Assembly (NCBI RefSeq): GCF_018314255.1
Contig: NZ_CP073066.1
Location: 620,001-684,000, forward strand
Direction of reading: 5' to 3'
DNA: 64,000 bases
DNA from: Lentilactobacillus buchneri
Lineage (GTDB): Bacteria > Bacillota > Bacilli > Lactobacillales > Lactobacillaceae
Shown: piece after piece, positions 26,214 through 33,855 of the stretch
How the letters are laid out: each line of letters starts with the position of its first letter
Numbering within the stretch: the stretch's first letter is position 1
Made by a program: the position numbers and the translations under genes
The notes under the pieces: generated by a model
Told to the model about the DNA's origin: nothing
The model's database searches: none
What the model saw: only the letters and a program-made list of their open reading frames with translations

Positions 26214-26852
26214 TTATGCCAATTTCTTTTCAAGGTAACGCATATAGTAACTCAAAGGCAAAGTCAAAATCAGATATAGAACACCAACACACAGATATGT
26301 GCTCATACTTTGCAGGGAGTCAGACGCAATAACGTTACCTTGATACATCAAATCGAATCCGGCAACAAAGGCTAAGACTGAAGAGTTCTTAACCAAGTTG
26401 ATGAATTGGTTGCCCAATGGTGGAATGACATATCGAAAGGCTTGCGGCAAAACGATATAACGCATTGCCTGCCAGAATGATAATCCATTGGCACGAGCGC
26501 CTTCCATTTGACCAGGATCAACAGACTGGATTCCTGATCGAACGGTTTCAGCGATAAACGCTGACGAGTAAAGGATCAGGCCAATCGTACCAGAGGCAAA
26601 ACCACTGATTTCAACAATGTACATTGGAATAACCACGTAGAAGAACATCGTGATAACCAGTAATGGAATGTTCCGGAAAACTTCGATATAAACTCTGGCA
26701 ATCACTCTAAAGAATTTGTTGGGTACAACTTCCAGGATGGCAAAACCCGAGCCGATGATTAATGCAAAGATCAACGCAATAATCGAGCACAAAAGGGTTT
26801 GTCCCAGTCCATAAAGGAGCTCACCACCATAATTTTGAAAAATACTTATCAT
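26214..26852 (-). CDS. Polar amino acid ABC transporter permease
   Basis: A 212-residue permease, partner of the downstream one. Five helices and EAA loop EGARANGLSFWQAMRYIVLPQAFRYVIPPLGNQF are present. Its ATG overlaps the stop of the binding-protein gene by four bases (ATGA), indicating coupled translation. Confidence 0.9.
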   Translation of the reverse strand: MISIFQNYGGELLYGLGQTLLCSIIALIFALIIGSGFAILEVVPNKFFRVIARVYIEVFRNIPLLVITMFFYVVIPMYIVEISGFASGTIGLILYSSAFIAETVRSGIQSVDPGQMEGARANGLSFWQAMRYIVLPQAFRYVIPPLGNQFINLVKNSSVLAFVAGFDLMYQGNVIASDSLQSMSTYLCVGVLYLILTLPLSYYMRYLEKKLA

Positions 26853-27679
26853 CGTTCTGCCCCCTTAAAGTCAAATCCGTGAACCTTGTGGAACCACTTA
26901 TAAAGGAGCTTGTTGTATTGACCGGAATTTTCAACCTTGGTCAGGGCGTTGTTCATCGCGTCTCTCATCTGGCCTTGGCCTTTGTCAACGGCAATTCCAT
27001 AAGGTTCCTTGGTAAAGGTGCCACCAACAACCGAATAACCTGGGTTTTCGATGGACATCCCATAAAGAATTCCGTTATCAGTGGTTAATGCATCCCCCTG
27101 ACCGGATTTCAAGGCTGTCAACGCCTGAGAATAATCAGACAGTTGAAGCACTCTGGCTTTAGGCGCAAACTTCTTAATATTTTGAACGGAGTTGGAACCA
27201 ACCACCCCAAGGACAATGGCGCCCTTATGGTTCAAATCTTTCACATTCTTGATTGGACTACCATTCTTAACGAGGATGGCTTGCCCGGCATCAAAGTATG
27301 AGCGTGAAAAGTCAACTTGCTTGGCCCGCTCAGGGGTGATGGTCATGGTTGCCATAATAGCATCAATGTTGCCGTTTCTCAGTAATGGCATCCGGGTTTG
27401 ACTGGTTACTTGAATGAATCGTGCCTTGCCGTCTTTGCCAAGAATCTGCTTGGTCATCGCTTTGGCCAAATCAATTTCAAATCCCTTGATCTGATTGTCC
27501 CGTACATCCATTAAACCAAACAGCTTGGTGTCGGCTTTAACGCCCCATGTGATCGTCTTTGTCTGCTTGTCATCCTTCAGCACATTTTTCTGTGATGCTG
27601 CGCTCGAACAGGCACTCAAAGAAACGACCATTAAGAGCAGGGTTAATAATAACCCAATTCTTGATATGATCTTCTTCAT
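26849..27679 (-). CDS. Polar amino acid ABC transporter substrate-binding lipoprotein
   Basis: A 276-residue SBP family 3 protein from ATG at 27679 (MKKIISRIGLLLTLL), chosen because GGGAGG lies upstream. Lipobox SLSAC gives the lipid-anchored Cys. The mature part shows KGFEIDLAKAM, a DAIMATMTITPERAKQVDFS segment and the hinge typical of glutamine/glutamate binding proteins. Ligand cannot be fixed by eye. Confidence 0.9.
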   Translation of the reverse strand: MKKIISRIGLLLTLLLMVVSLSACSSAASQKNVLKDDKQTKTITWGVKADTKLFGLMDVRDNQIKGFEIDLAKAMTKQILGKDGKARFIQVTSQTRMPLLRNGNIDAIMATMTITPERAKQVDFSRSYFDAGQAILVKNGSPIKNVKDLNHKGAIVLGVVGSNSVQNIKKFAPKARVLQLSDYSQALTALKSGQGDALTTDNGILYGMSIENPGYSVVGGTFTKEPYGIAVDKGQGQMRDAMNNALTKVENSGQYNKLLYKWFHKVHGFDFKGAER

Positions 27680-27705
27680 GATGCGACCTCCCAATAATGA
27701 AATTT

Positions 27706-28446
27706 TTAATGCGTAATAATTTTCCCAAGAAATTGTCGTGCACGTTCATTGGAGGGTTCACCATCAAAGAATTTGTCGCTTGTGTCATCTTCCAAAATCT
27801 GACCGTCATCCATAAAGATAACCCGGTTGGCAACTTCACGGGCAAATCCCATTTCGTGAGTCACAACCAACATGGTCATATCTGAATCTTGCGCAATATC
27901 TTTCATAACGTTCAAAACATCATCAATCATTTCTGGATCCAACGCACTGGTTGGTTCATCAAACAACAGACACTTTGGCTTCATTGCCAGAGAACGGGCG
28001 ATCGCGATACGTTGCTGTTGACCACCTGATAATTGGGCTGGCAATTTGTTGGCTTGGCTTTGAAGACCAACTTGGTCGAGCAATTGCATTGCCAACTCTT
28101 TGTTTTCTTTTTCAGGACGCTTCAACACAATTCGTGGTGCTAACATGATATTTTCAAGAACCGTCTTGTTGGCATACAAATTAAAATGCTGGAACACCAT
28201 CCCAACGTTCTTTCGGATCCGGTTAACATCGGTCTTCTTGTTGGCCAAGTCCTGCCCATTGACGATCAACTTACCTTCTTGAATCGGTTCAAGGCCATTA
28301 ACCGTTCGGATCAGTGTCGACTTACCAGAACCTGAAGGACCAATTAAAACAACGGTTTCGCCTGCTTCAATCTTCAAATTGATGTCCTTTAAAGCATGGA
28401 AATCGCCGTAATACTTTTGTACGTCTTGAAATTCGATCATTGCCAT
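27706..28446 (-). CDS. glnQ: Polar amino acid ABC transporter ATP-binding protein
   Basis: A 246-residue ATPase with Walker A GPSGSGKST, Q-loop, signature LSGGQQQRIAIAR and Walker B LLFDEPTSALDPE, all typical of the GlnQ/HisP group. ATG at 28446 (MAMIEFQDV) is preferred since GGAGG is eight bases upstream; a TTG at 28461 would overlap that site. It is first in the operon. The gene symbol reflects family resemblance, not proven substrate. Confidence 0.9.
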   Translation of the reverse strand: MAMIEFQDVQKYYGDFHALKDINLKIEAGETVVLIGPSGSGKSTLIRTVNGLEPIQEGKLIVNGQDLANKKTDVNRIRKNVGMVFQHFNLYANKTVLENIMLAPRIVLKRPEKENKELAMQLLDQVGLQSQANKLPAQLSGGQQQRIAIARSLAMKPKCLLFDEPTSALDPEMIDDVLNVMKDIAQDSDMTMLVVTHEMGFAREVANRVIFMDDGQILEDDTSDKFFDGEPSNERARQFLGKIITH

Positions 28447-28745
28447 GTCATTTTCCTCCAATGCTTTCAGGCTATTTATTAAAATTGCCTAAGAATGATA
28501 CTACATCCATAATATGTTAAAAATTTTGATAGGTCAAAAAAATGTTACAAAAATTTTATCTCCATGTCACATTTTCTATCAACGGAGTTAATCCGATGAT
28601 AAAGCCATTCAAACTCGACCATTATTTTGGATGTATAAATTTGGGTAATTATCTAATTATAATTCACCATCAGCGAAAATGGAAACCCCATTTGAATAAA
28701 ATTTAATTGGAAGCTCATTTTGTGGCTAAAAAATGAGAGCTCAAA
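28447..28745. other. AT-rich intergenic region before the glnQ operon
   Basis: About 300 bases containing runs of A and T and, presumably, the promoter of the transporter operon. No riboswitch core, gene or clear operator was recognised. Confidence 0.4.
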
Positions 28746-28791
28746 AATAACGTGCAATCCAAACCCAGCCCGGGTTGAATTGCACGTTATT
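28746..28791 (-). terminator. Terminator of the amidotransferase unit
   Basis: A perfect 13-base stem AATAACGTGCAAT/ATTGCACGTTATT with a 20-base loop (itself holding CCCGGG), followed on the minus strand by TTTTTG. Confidence 0.85.
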
Positions 28792-28805
28792 AAGATGAGA
28801 AAATA

Positions 28806-29474
28806 TTAATTTTCAGAAATGTAATCGAGAATTTGAAACATGACGTTTTTATTTTCTGCTGGAACCTGACGAGCCAAAATTTCATCAGCTGACTGATTCA
28901 ACACCGAACCTTGGATGTATGCAGCGTCATTGACGACCATCTCGCGAACATTATCTTCTTTGGGCTCAAAGTGAAACTGCAACCCGACAACCCGGTGATT
29001 CAACACAAATCCCTGGTTGGCCAAGTGGTCGCTTGAGAACAATAAATCTGCATCATCGGGAAGTTCAAACATATCCTCGTGCCAATGCAGCGCCGTCAAT
29101 TGCTCAGGTAGTCCAGGAATCACGTCGGACTTTCGATACACCGGGGCCCAACCAACTTCTTTTGCCGGACCCTTGGAAACAGCGTAGCCCAAGGCTTTGG
29201 CAATCTGCTGAGCCCCAAAACAGGCACCAAAGATTGGTGTTTGAGCATCCAACAGTTGTTGAATCAATTCCCGTTCTTGTTGAATCCACGGCAAATCGTC
29301 ATTAGGACTCATTGGTCCGCCGAGAATGATCAACATATCAGTCTGAGCTGCAGTTGGCAGTAGGCCAAATTGATCCGGATGATAAATGTACATCTGATGC
29401 CCCTTGGCATGCGCCCAGTCCTGAATGGATCCGGGTCCCTCATCGGCGGCGTGTTGTAAAACATTAATTCTCAT
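28806..29474 (-). CDS. Class I glutamine amidotransferase-like protein
   Basis: A 222-residue standalone GATase1 domain. The nucleophile elbow is FGACFGAQQIA (Cys near residue 88) and the catalytic His is in GLQFHFEP (near 172), so the triad seems intact. Such proteins resemble GuaA N-terminal domains but lack a synthetase partner; related enzymes act on gamma-glutamyl compounds. ATG at 29474 (MRINVLQHAADEGPG) is used since AAAGGG precedes it, rather than an upstream start at 29546 that would overlap the next gene. It ends the unit starting at 30914. Confidence 0.82.
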   Translation of the reverse strand: MRINVLQHAADEGPGSIQDWAHAKGHQMYIYHPDQFGLLPTAAQTDMLIILGGPMSPNDDLPWIQQERELIQQLLDAQTPIFGACFGAQQIAKALGYAVSKGPAKEVGWAPVYRKSDVIPGLPEQLTALHWHEDMFELPDDADLLFSSDHLANQGFVLNHRVVGLQFHFEPKEDNVREMVVNDAAYIQGSVLNQSADEILARQVPAENKNVMFQILDYISEN

Positions 29475-29490
29475 AATGAGGCCCTTTCGT

Positions 29491-30315
29491 TTATAACTTC
29501 TTGTAAGCAACCATTGCCCGCAGCTTATAGTCTTGTGGCGCTTCAATCACCCCAGCCCGGCCGATCTGCTTGTATGGTCCACCAACTAAGGTCACTGATG
29601 CCAAGTATAACTTGACCTGACTCAAATCAAGCGATCGAATCGACTGCAGGCCAATCCGCTTAATTTCGCCGACCGGATAGATCTCTGCTTGGTTCAAACC
29701 GCAATAGACCATCAATGACGAACCTTGTTTTTGCATTTCAAAATAAGGAAGCAATACGCCTTTGCCAATGGCATAAATCGGCTTACTATTAACCTTCAGC
29801 AGTTCATAGATCTTCCGGTCACTCATGCCGTTATAGTCGGCCTTAAACAGCTGTTGGCGTTCCATTTGGGAAACCAGTCGATCAATATTAGCCTGCTGCA
29901 TTGGGCTGACCTCAATTTTAGCCGGTAACAGGTGTTGGTCGTCGAACAAGCCGTTAGCCGGCACGTTTCGTTCATCAGCGATGACGGTGGTGCCCATTTT
30001 GGATTGCACCTGAGTTTCTCGTGGGTGCTCTTGAATGTGCAGCAGCTTGGCAATTTTCGGTGAAATATCGAACCACGGCTGCTTCTTAGTAAAGTAATAA
30101 AAGAAGTTGCAAATTGTAAAGTACAGCAAAATGATTGCGACTAATAAAATCGGGACACCCTTGCTAAACATCTGATTCTGTAAGAAACGAAAACTGATGT
30201 AAAACAGGTAGACGTCACCAAAGAAGCCTAACACTGTGTAAATCCGGCTCTTAAGGGTCACATTAATATTGAAGTACCCCAGGTAGTGGTTAACCATGTC
30301 CAAAAAGCTAAACAT
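29491..30315 (-). CDS. Membrane-anchored protein of unknown function
   Basis: A 274-residue protein with two N-terminal helices (about residues 26-47 and 53-75) and a cytosolic or extracellular soluble domain of about 195 residues, including a basic C terminus. I do not recognise a named domain. Its ATG overlaps the stop of the upstream low-complexity gene (TAATG), so the two products are probably made together and may form one complex at the envelope. The amidotransferase gene follows 16 bases later. Confidence 0.75.
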   Translation of the reverse strand: MFSFLDMVNHYLGYFNINVTLKSRIYTVLGFFGDVYLFYISFRFLQNQMFSKGVPILLVAIILLYFTICNFFYYFTKKQPWFDISPKIAKLLHIQEHPRETQVQSKMGTTVIADERNVPANGLFDDQHLLPAKIEVSPMQQANIDRLVSQMERQQLFKADYNGMSDRKIYELLKVNSKPIYAIGKGVLLPYFEMQKQGSSLMVYCGLNQAEIYPVGEIKRIGLQSIRSLDLSQVKLYLASVTLVGGPYKQIGRAGVIEAPQDYKLRAMVAYKKL

Positions 30316-30914
30316 TAGTTAGTTCCCTCCCCTGTATTGCCAGTCGTCACATCAGCGTTGGCATTCGTATTATTGTTATTTTGAGTGTTGGTTCCGCCCG
30401 TTGTCCCGGTTGTTTGACTACTACTTTCACTACCGGTCTGGGTATTTTGATCGGAATTATTGTTATTAGTGGTAGTACCGCCGGTCGTTGTCCCTTTATT
30501 AGTGGTTGTACCCTTATTGGTAGTCGTTCCTTTATTGGTCGTTGTCCCGGTTGTCGTATTCTTGTTGTTATTGGTCGTATCATCGTTGGTTTGATCATCT
30601 GAAGAGCTGGCGTTCTTTTCGCTCTCGGCTTTTTCAGACGAAGCCTTGGCCGCAGACGATTCTTCAGCGGCCTTCTTCTTTTCGGAGGCTTCCTTAGCCT
30701 TCTCAGCTTTTTCTTTCGCATCCGAATCGTTGGTCTTTTTCTTATTCCCATAGATGGAATCCGAAATCTTTTTTTGATTGGTCGTTTGAGTGGTCCTAGG
30801 GGTTCCTTCATTGGTGGACGTCACATTATTGACCACAACGTTAGTGGCGCCGAGTGCCAAAGAAATTGAGAGAATGGCAAATGGCGTAATTAATGGTGGA
30901 ATTCTATTATCCAT
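30315..30914 (-). CDS. Membrane-anchored low-complexity protein (Lys/Glu/Ala coil, Thr/Asn repeats)
   Basis: A 199-residue protein. Residues 8-30 form a single hydrophobic anchor; residues 55-100 are a charged AEKAKEASEKKKAAEE type helix; the rest is almost only Thr, Asn, Gly, Ser and Gln, with three consecutive TTTNKG units near residues 123-140. Such a tail is likely disordered and exported, spanning the cell wall as a spacer. No sorting motif is seen. It is translationally linked to the membrane protein downstream. Function unknown; the repeats may vary between strains. Confidence 0.7.
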   Translation of the reverse strand: MDNRIPPLITPFAILSISLALGATNVVVNNVTSTNEGTPRTTQTTNQKKISDSIYGNKKKTNDSDAKEKAEKAKEASEKKKAAEESSAAKASSEKAESEKNASSSDDQTNDDTTNNNKNTTTGTTTNKGTTTNKGTTTNKGTTTGGTTTNNNNSDQNTQTGSESSSQTTGTTGGTNTQNNNNTNANADVTTGNTGEGTN

Positions 30915-30988
30915 TCAAAAAACTTCCTTACTAAATTTTTGTAGCCTCCATTATCGCATAAGAATATGAACGAAACCTAAACAATTCG

Positions 30989-31432
30989 TTAATTATTCAT
31001 TAAGTTGACGCACTGAGGGCACAAGCCATAAATCTGAAACAAATGACCAGTCACTTCACAGCCAGCCAGCTGGGAAGTGATTTCAGGACTCAATGGACAA
31101 TCCTTGAGTTCGATCACTTTGCCGCAGTTACTACAGATAAAGTGGTGGTGATGCTCATGTTGAAAATCACACTGGAATTTAACTGATGCCCGATCACCCT
31201 GCACCTGCCGCTCAACAATCCCCAAATTGGCAAACTCGGAAATGTTGCGGTAAATCGTGTTATGACTCATGTTGGGAAAGGTTTTGCGCATGAAATCATC
31301 AATGCTGGTGACTTCAACAAACTTATGCGTCGCTGTGCCGACTAAAAATTCAATCATCGCGCGGCGTTGCTTGGTAATCTTGAAGTTATTCTCTTTTAAA
31401 ACTTTGGTCGCTTGTTCAATTGCTGCAGGCAT
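30989..31432 (-). CDS. Fur family metalloregulator
   Basis: A 147-residue regulator with an N-terminal winged helix (KITKQRRAMIEFLV ... SHNTIYRNISEFANLGIV) and a C-terminal dimerisation domain carrying the HEHHHHFICSNCGK metal site and a second CPQC pair for structural zinc. Fur, Zur and PerR share this layout; the His-rich run and two Cys pairs do not decide between them. ATG at 31432 is used because AGAGGTG is spaced correctly from it; GTG at 31441 is inside that site. Confidence 0.88.
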   Translation of the reverse strand: MPAAIEQATKVLKENNFKITKQRRAMIEFLVGTATHKFVEVTSIDDFMRKTFPNMSHNTIYRNISEFANLGIVERQVQGDRASVKFQCDFQHEHHHHFICSNCGKVIELKDCPLSPEITSQLAGCEVTGHLFQIYGLCPQCVNLMNN

Positions 31433-31500
31433 ACTGTTCACCTCTAATAAGTAATTATTACTGTTTATTGCATCCTACCATAATCTACTTTCAGCAACAA

Positions 31501-32070
31501 CTATCCCGCCGTTTCTTGACGATAATTCTCAACGATTTTATCAATTTGTTGACGCGTCTGCTGCCAATCCTGGTTAACCACTTGATAAGCCTTGCCCTGC
31601 AGTTCATAAGGCATTTCGAGATCACGATGATACTCCTTACTGCTGACCCGTTTGGCAACCATCTCAGCATTGTCACCACGCCCCTGCATTCGGCGTTTGA
31701 GTTCTTCAGTATCGCCGACCTGCAGAAAAATGATGACTGCCTTTTCGCCCAGTTTCTGCTTATATGTAATGGCTCCGGCAGTGTCCAGGACAATCGTCGC
31801 AAATGGTGATTTCTCCCAGGCATTCTCTAAGCCTTCGTAGGATGAACCATAATAGTGGCCGGCATAGTGGACGGACTCCAAAAAGTGATTGTCAAAGAAC
31901 GATTGGTCGTCCTCAAAATAATAGTCCACCCCGTCACGTTCATTTTCCCGCGGCGGCCGGGTGGTGTGGGTGATCACCCGGGCCATTTGATATTGGTCAT
32001 GTAAATAATCACGAACGGTTGTCTTGCCGCTGCCAGCGGCTCCGGTAATCACAAATACTCGATTCTTCAT
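31501..32070 (-). CDS. Guanylate kinase-like P-loop protein
   Basis: A 189-residue NMP-kinase fold: P-loop ITGAAGSGKTT at the N terminus, GMP-binding-like HTTRPPRENERDGVDYYF, and YGSSYEGLENAW. It differs from housekeeping Gmk in the P-loop (AGSGKTT instead of SGVGKGT) and is a paralog of uncertain substrate. It overlaps the Nudix gene by one base, so the two form a nucleotide-handling pair. Confidence 0.82.
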   Translation of the reverse strand: MKNRVFVITGAAGSGKTTVRDYLHDQYQMARVITHTTRPPRENERDGVDYYFEDDQSFFDNHFLESVHYAGHYYGSSYEGLENAWEKSPFATIVLDTAGAITYKQKLGEKAVIIFLQVGDTEELKRRMQGRGDNAEMVAKRVSSKEYHRDLEMPYELQGKAYQVVNQDWQQTRQQIDKIVENYRQETAG

Positions 32071-32504
32071 CAGGCTTCCTCGATGTTTTCTTTATTGCGG
32101 ATATAGGTGTCGGCGTGCTTAAGCAGTTGTCGGAGATTATCATAGGTTAACTTTTCGTAAGCATCTTCATAGTCAAACCATCCAAATGAGTTGATCTCTT
32201 CATCCTGCTTTCGAACCTTGACTTCTGGCGCCACCCGGCTGACAAAGAAAGTCACGTCCTTGTGGTGGCCGTTGTTCATATCGTACTCAACCTTTTCTTT
32301 AAAGTTGGCGTCGATTTGCGTCTTTAAGCTGGTTTCCTCGTGAATTTCACGGACTGCTGTTTGGATGAGATTTTCATTCTTCTCGACGTGTCCTTTGGGT
32401 AATCCCCAAAAATCAGAGGTGGCACTCTGCAATAACAGGTACCAGATCTTGCCGTCTCTAATTTCATAAACCACTGCACCACTCGCATATTCAGTAACCA
32501 TCAT
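32070..32504 (-). CDS. Nudix hydrolase (Ap4A hydrolase-like)
   Basis: A 144-residue Nudix enzyme. The Nudix box is GHVEKNENLIQTAVREIHEE followed by TSL, with the catalytic REIHEE intact and Ser at the usual Gly position. The N-terminal ASGAVVYE and FWGLPKGH segments resemble bis(5'-nucleosyl)-tetraphosphatases, which remove Ap4A or similar stress nucleotides. Cotranscribed with the guanylate-kinase-like gene and, upstream, the antiporter (10-base gap). Confidence 0.88.
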   Translation of the reverse strand: MMVTEYASGAVVYEIRDGKIWYLLLQSATSDFWGLPKGHVEKNENLIQTAVREIHEETSLKTQIDANFKEKVEYDMNNGHHKDVTFFVSRVAPEVKVRKQDEEINSFGWFDYEDAYEKLTYDNLRQLLKHADTYIRNKENIEEA

Positions 32505-32514
32505 TAATCTCCTT

Positions 32515-33654
32515 TTAAACTTTCATTGTTTTCTTCAATAACATTGGTGCCACAATCGTCGACAATACAATGACAATAATAATTTCAGAGTACAGGTTCT
32601 TGGCCATCAAATTGGCGGACAACCCGATTTGGGCGATAATCAGCGCCATTTCACCCCGTGATACCATCCCGGAACCAACAATAAACGCGCTGCTCCAATT
32701 CATTTTGGTGATCCAAGCACCCAGGGCGCCGCCAAACAACTTGGTAGCGATCGCTAAAATCGTCATGATGACAATGAAGCCCAGGTTCTTGATGACATTG
32801 TTGAACTCCATATCCAAGCCAATGCTGACAAAGAAGATCGGAATGAAAAAGGTGTATCCGACTGAGCTGACACTACTGGAGATTTCATCTTGAAATTTCG
32901 TCTGTGAAACGGCCACCCCAGCAAAGAAGGCGCCAACCACCGAACTCAAGCCTAAAGCGTCAGCGGACCAGGCCATTGTCAAACAGATCACCAGCGAGGT
33001 AATCGCTACCGAGCCGTGGACCGGCAATCGTTCTGCCACTCGCAGTACCACCGGGACCACCCATTTAACCAGGATGATCACACCTAAAAAGTACATCAAT
33101 TGATACAGTGTGGCAACCAGTAAATTCGACGATCCACTGCCGCTAACTCCAAAGGAGCTGACGAAGATACTCAGCAAAATCACGGCAATGATGTCATCAA
33201 CCACTGCTGCTCCCAGAATTGTCGCGCCTTCCTTGGTGTTCAATTTCTTGAACTCGCGAAGCACTTCGACACTAATTGAGACCGAAGTTGCCGCGAAGAT
33301 AACGCCCCAAAAAATTGAGCGCTCAAAGCCCTGCCCCATGATTTGGCCGTAGCCGTAAAAGACAATCATGGGGAACAAGACGCCGATTGCCGCCACACTA
33401 ATTGCCGGTTTGAAATACTTCTTGAGTAAATCCAGATCGCTTTCGATCCCGGCAATGAACATCAAAATAATCACGCCGATTTCTGCCCCGGCGTGCATCA
33501 GTTCCGTATTGTGCAGGACCCCTAAGATACCCGGGCCTAAAATAACCCCGGCGATCAACTGGCCGATCACAGCCGGCATCCCTAATCGTTGACTAATCGC
33601 TGCCGCCAATAATGTTGCAATTAAAATGAGTGCAATTTGACCCACAAACGCCAT
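32515..33654 (-). CDS. Monovalent cation:proton antiporter (CPA2, NapA/KefB-like)
   Basis: A 379-residue membrane protein with about 12 helices. CPA2 hallmarks are GQLIAGVILGPGILG in an early helix, and GAAVVDDIIAVILL with the paired acidic residues of the ion site. It lacks the cytosolic TrkA-N domain of KefB and matches short NapA-type sodium/proton antiporters. It likely helps pH or salt homeostasis. Confidence 0.88.
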   Translation of the reverse strand: MAFVGQIALILIATLLAAAISQRLGMPAVIGQLIAGVILGPGILGVLHNTELMHAGAEIGVIILMFIAGIESDLDLLKKYFKPAISVAAIGVLFPMIVFYGYGQIMGQGFERSIFWGVIFAATSVSISVEVLREFKKLNTKEGATILGAAVVDDIIAVILLSIFVSSFGVSGSGSSNLLVATLYQLMYFLGVIILVKWVVPVVLRVAERLPVHGSVAITSLVICLTMAWSADALGLSSVVGAFFAGVAVSQTKFQDEISSSVSSVGYTFFIPIFFVSIGLDMEFNNVIKNLGFIVIMTILAIATKLFGGALGAWITKMNWSSAFIVGSGMVSRGEMALIIAQIGLSANLMAKNLYSEIIIVIVLSTIVAPMLLKKTMKV

Positions 33655-33802
33655 CTAATAACCCTTTCTTTTCTTAACCATTAGTTACGTACTATTGATA
33701 TTAGTTTACCATACCAATTGCCCGCGTTCATGGGCTGAGACCGGTAATTTTAAGAACTTAATTTCACAATCAAGATACTTTCAATTTCTGGTAATATTCC
33801 GA

Positions 33803-33821
33803 TATAATGAAAGCGATTACA
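33803..33821 (+). promoter_or_regulatory. -10 box overlapped by a perfect cre site
   Basis: TATAAT (33803-33808) runs into TGAAAGCGATTACA (33808-33821), which fits the CcpA consensus TGWAANCGNTNWCA at every position. A weak TTCAAT lies 17 bases before the -10. CcpA bound here should block transcription of the surface protein when a preferred sugar is present. Confidence 0.8.
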
Positions 33822-33855
33822 AGGAAGGAATATTTACACTTGGGGGTGAATAATC

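Noticed and set aside
30347..30811. Arg/Lys-rich open frame on the same strand as the low-complexity gene
   Set aside because: It is an out-of-frame shadow of the repeat-coding gene, rich in Pro-Ile-Arg from shifted Thr/Asn codons, with no ribosome site.
30315..30914. Adjacent Thr/Asn repeat as a CRISPR or tandem DNA repeat
   Set aside because: The units are 18 bases with codon changes and continuous reading frame; they are protein repeats without spacers.
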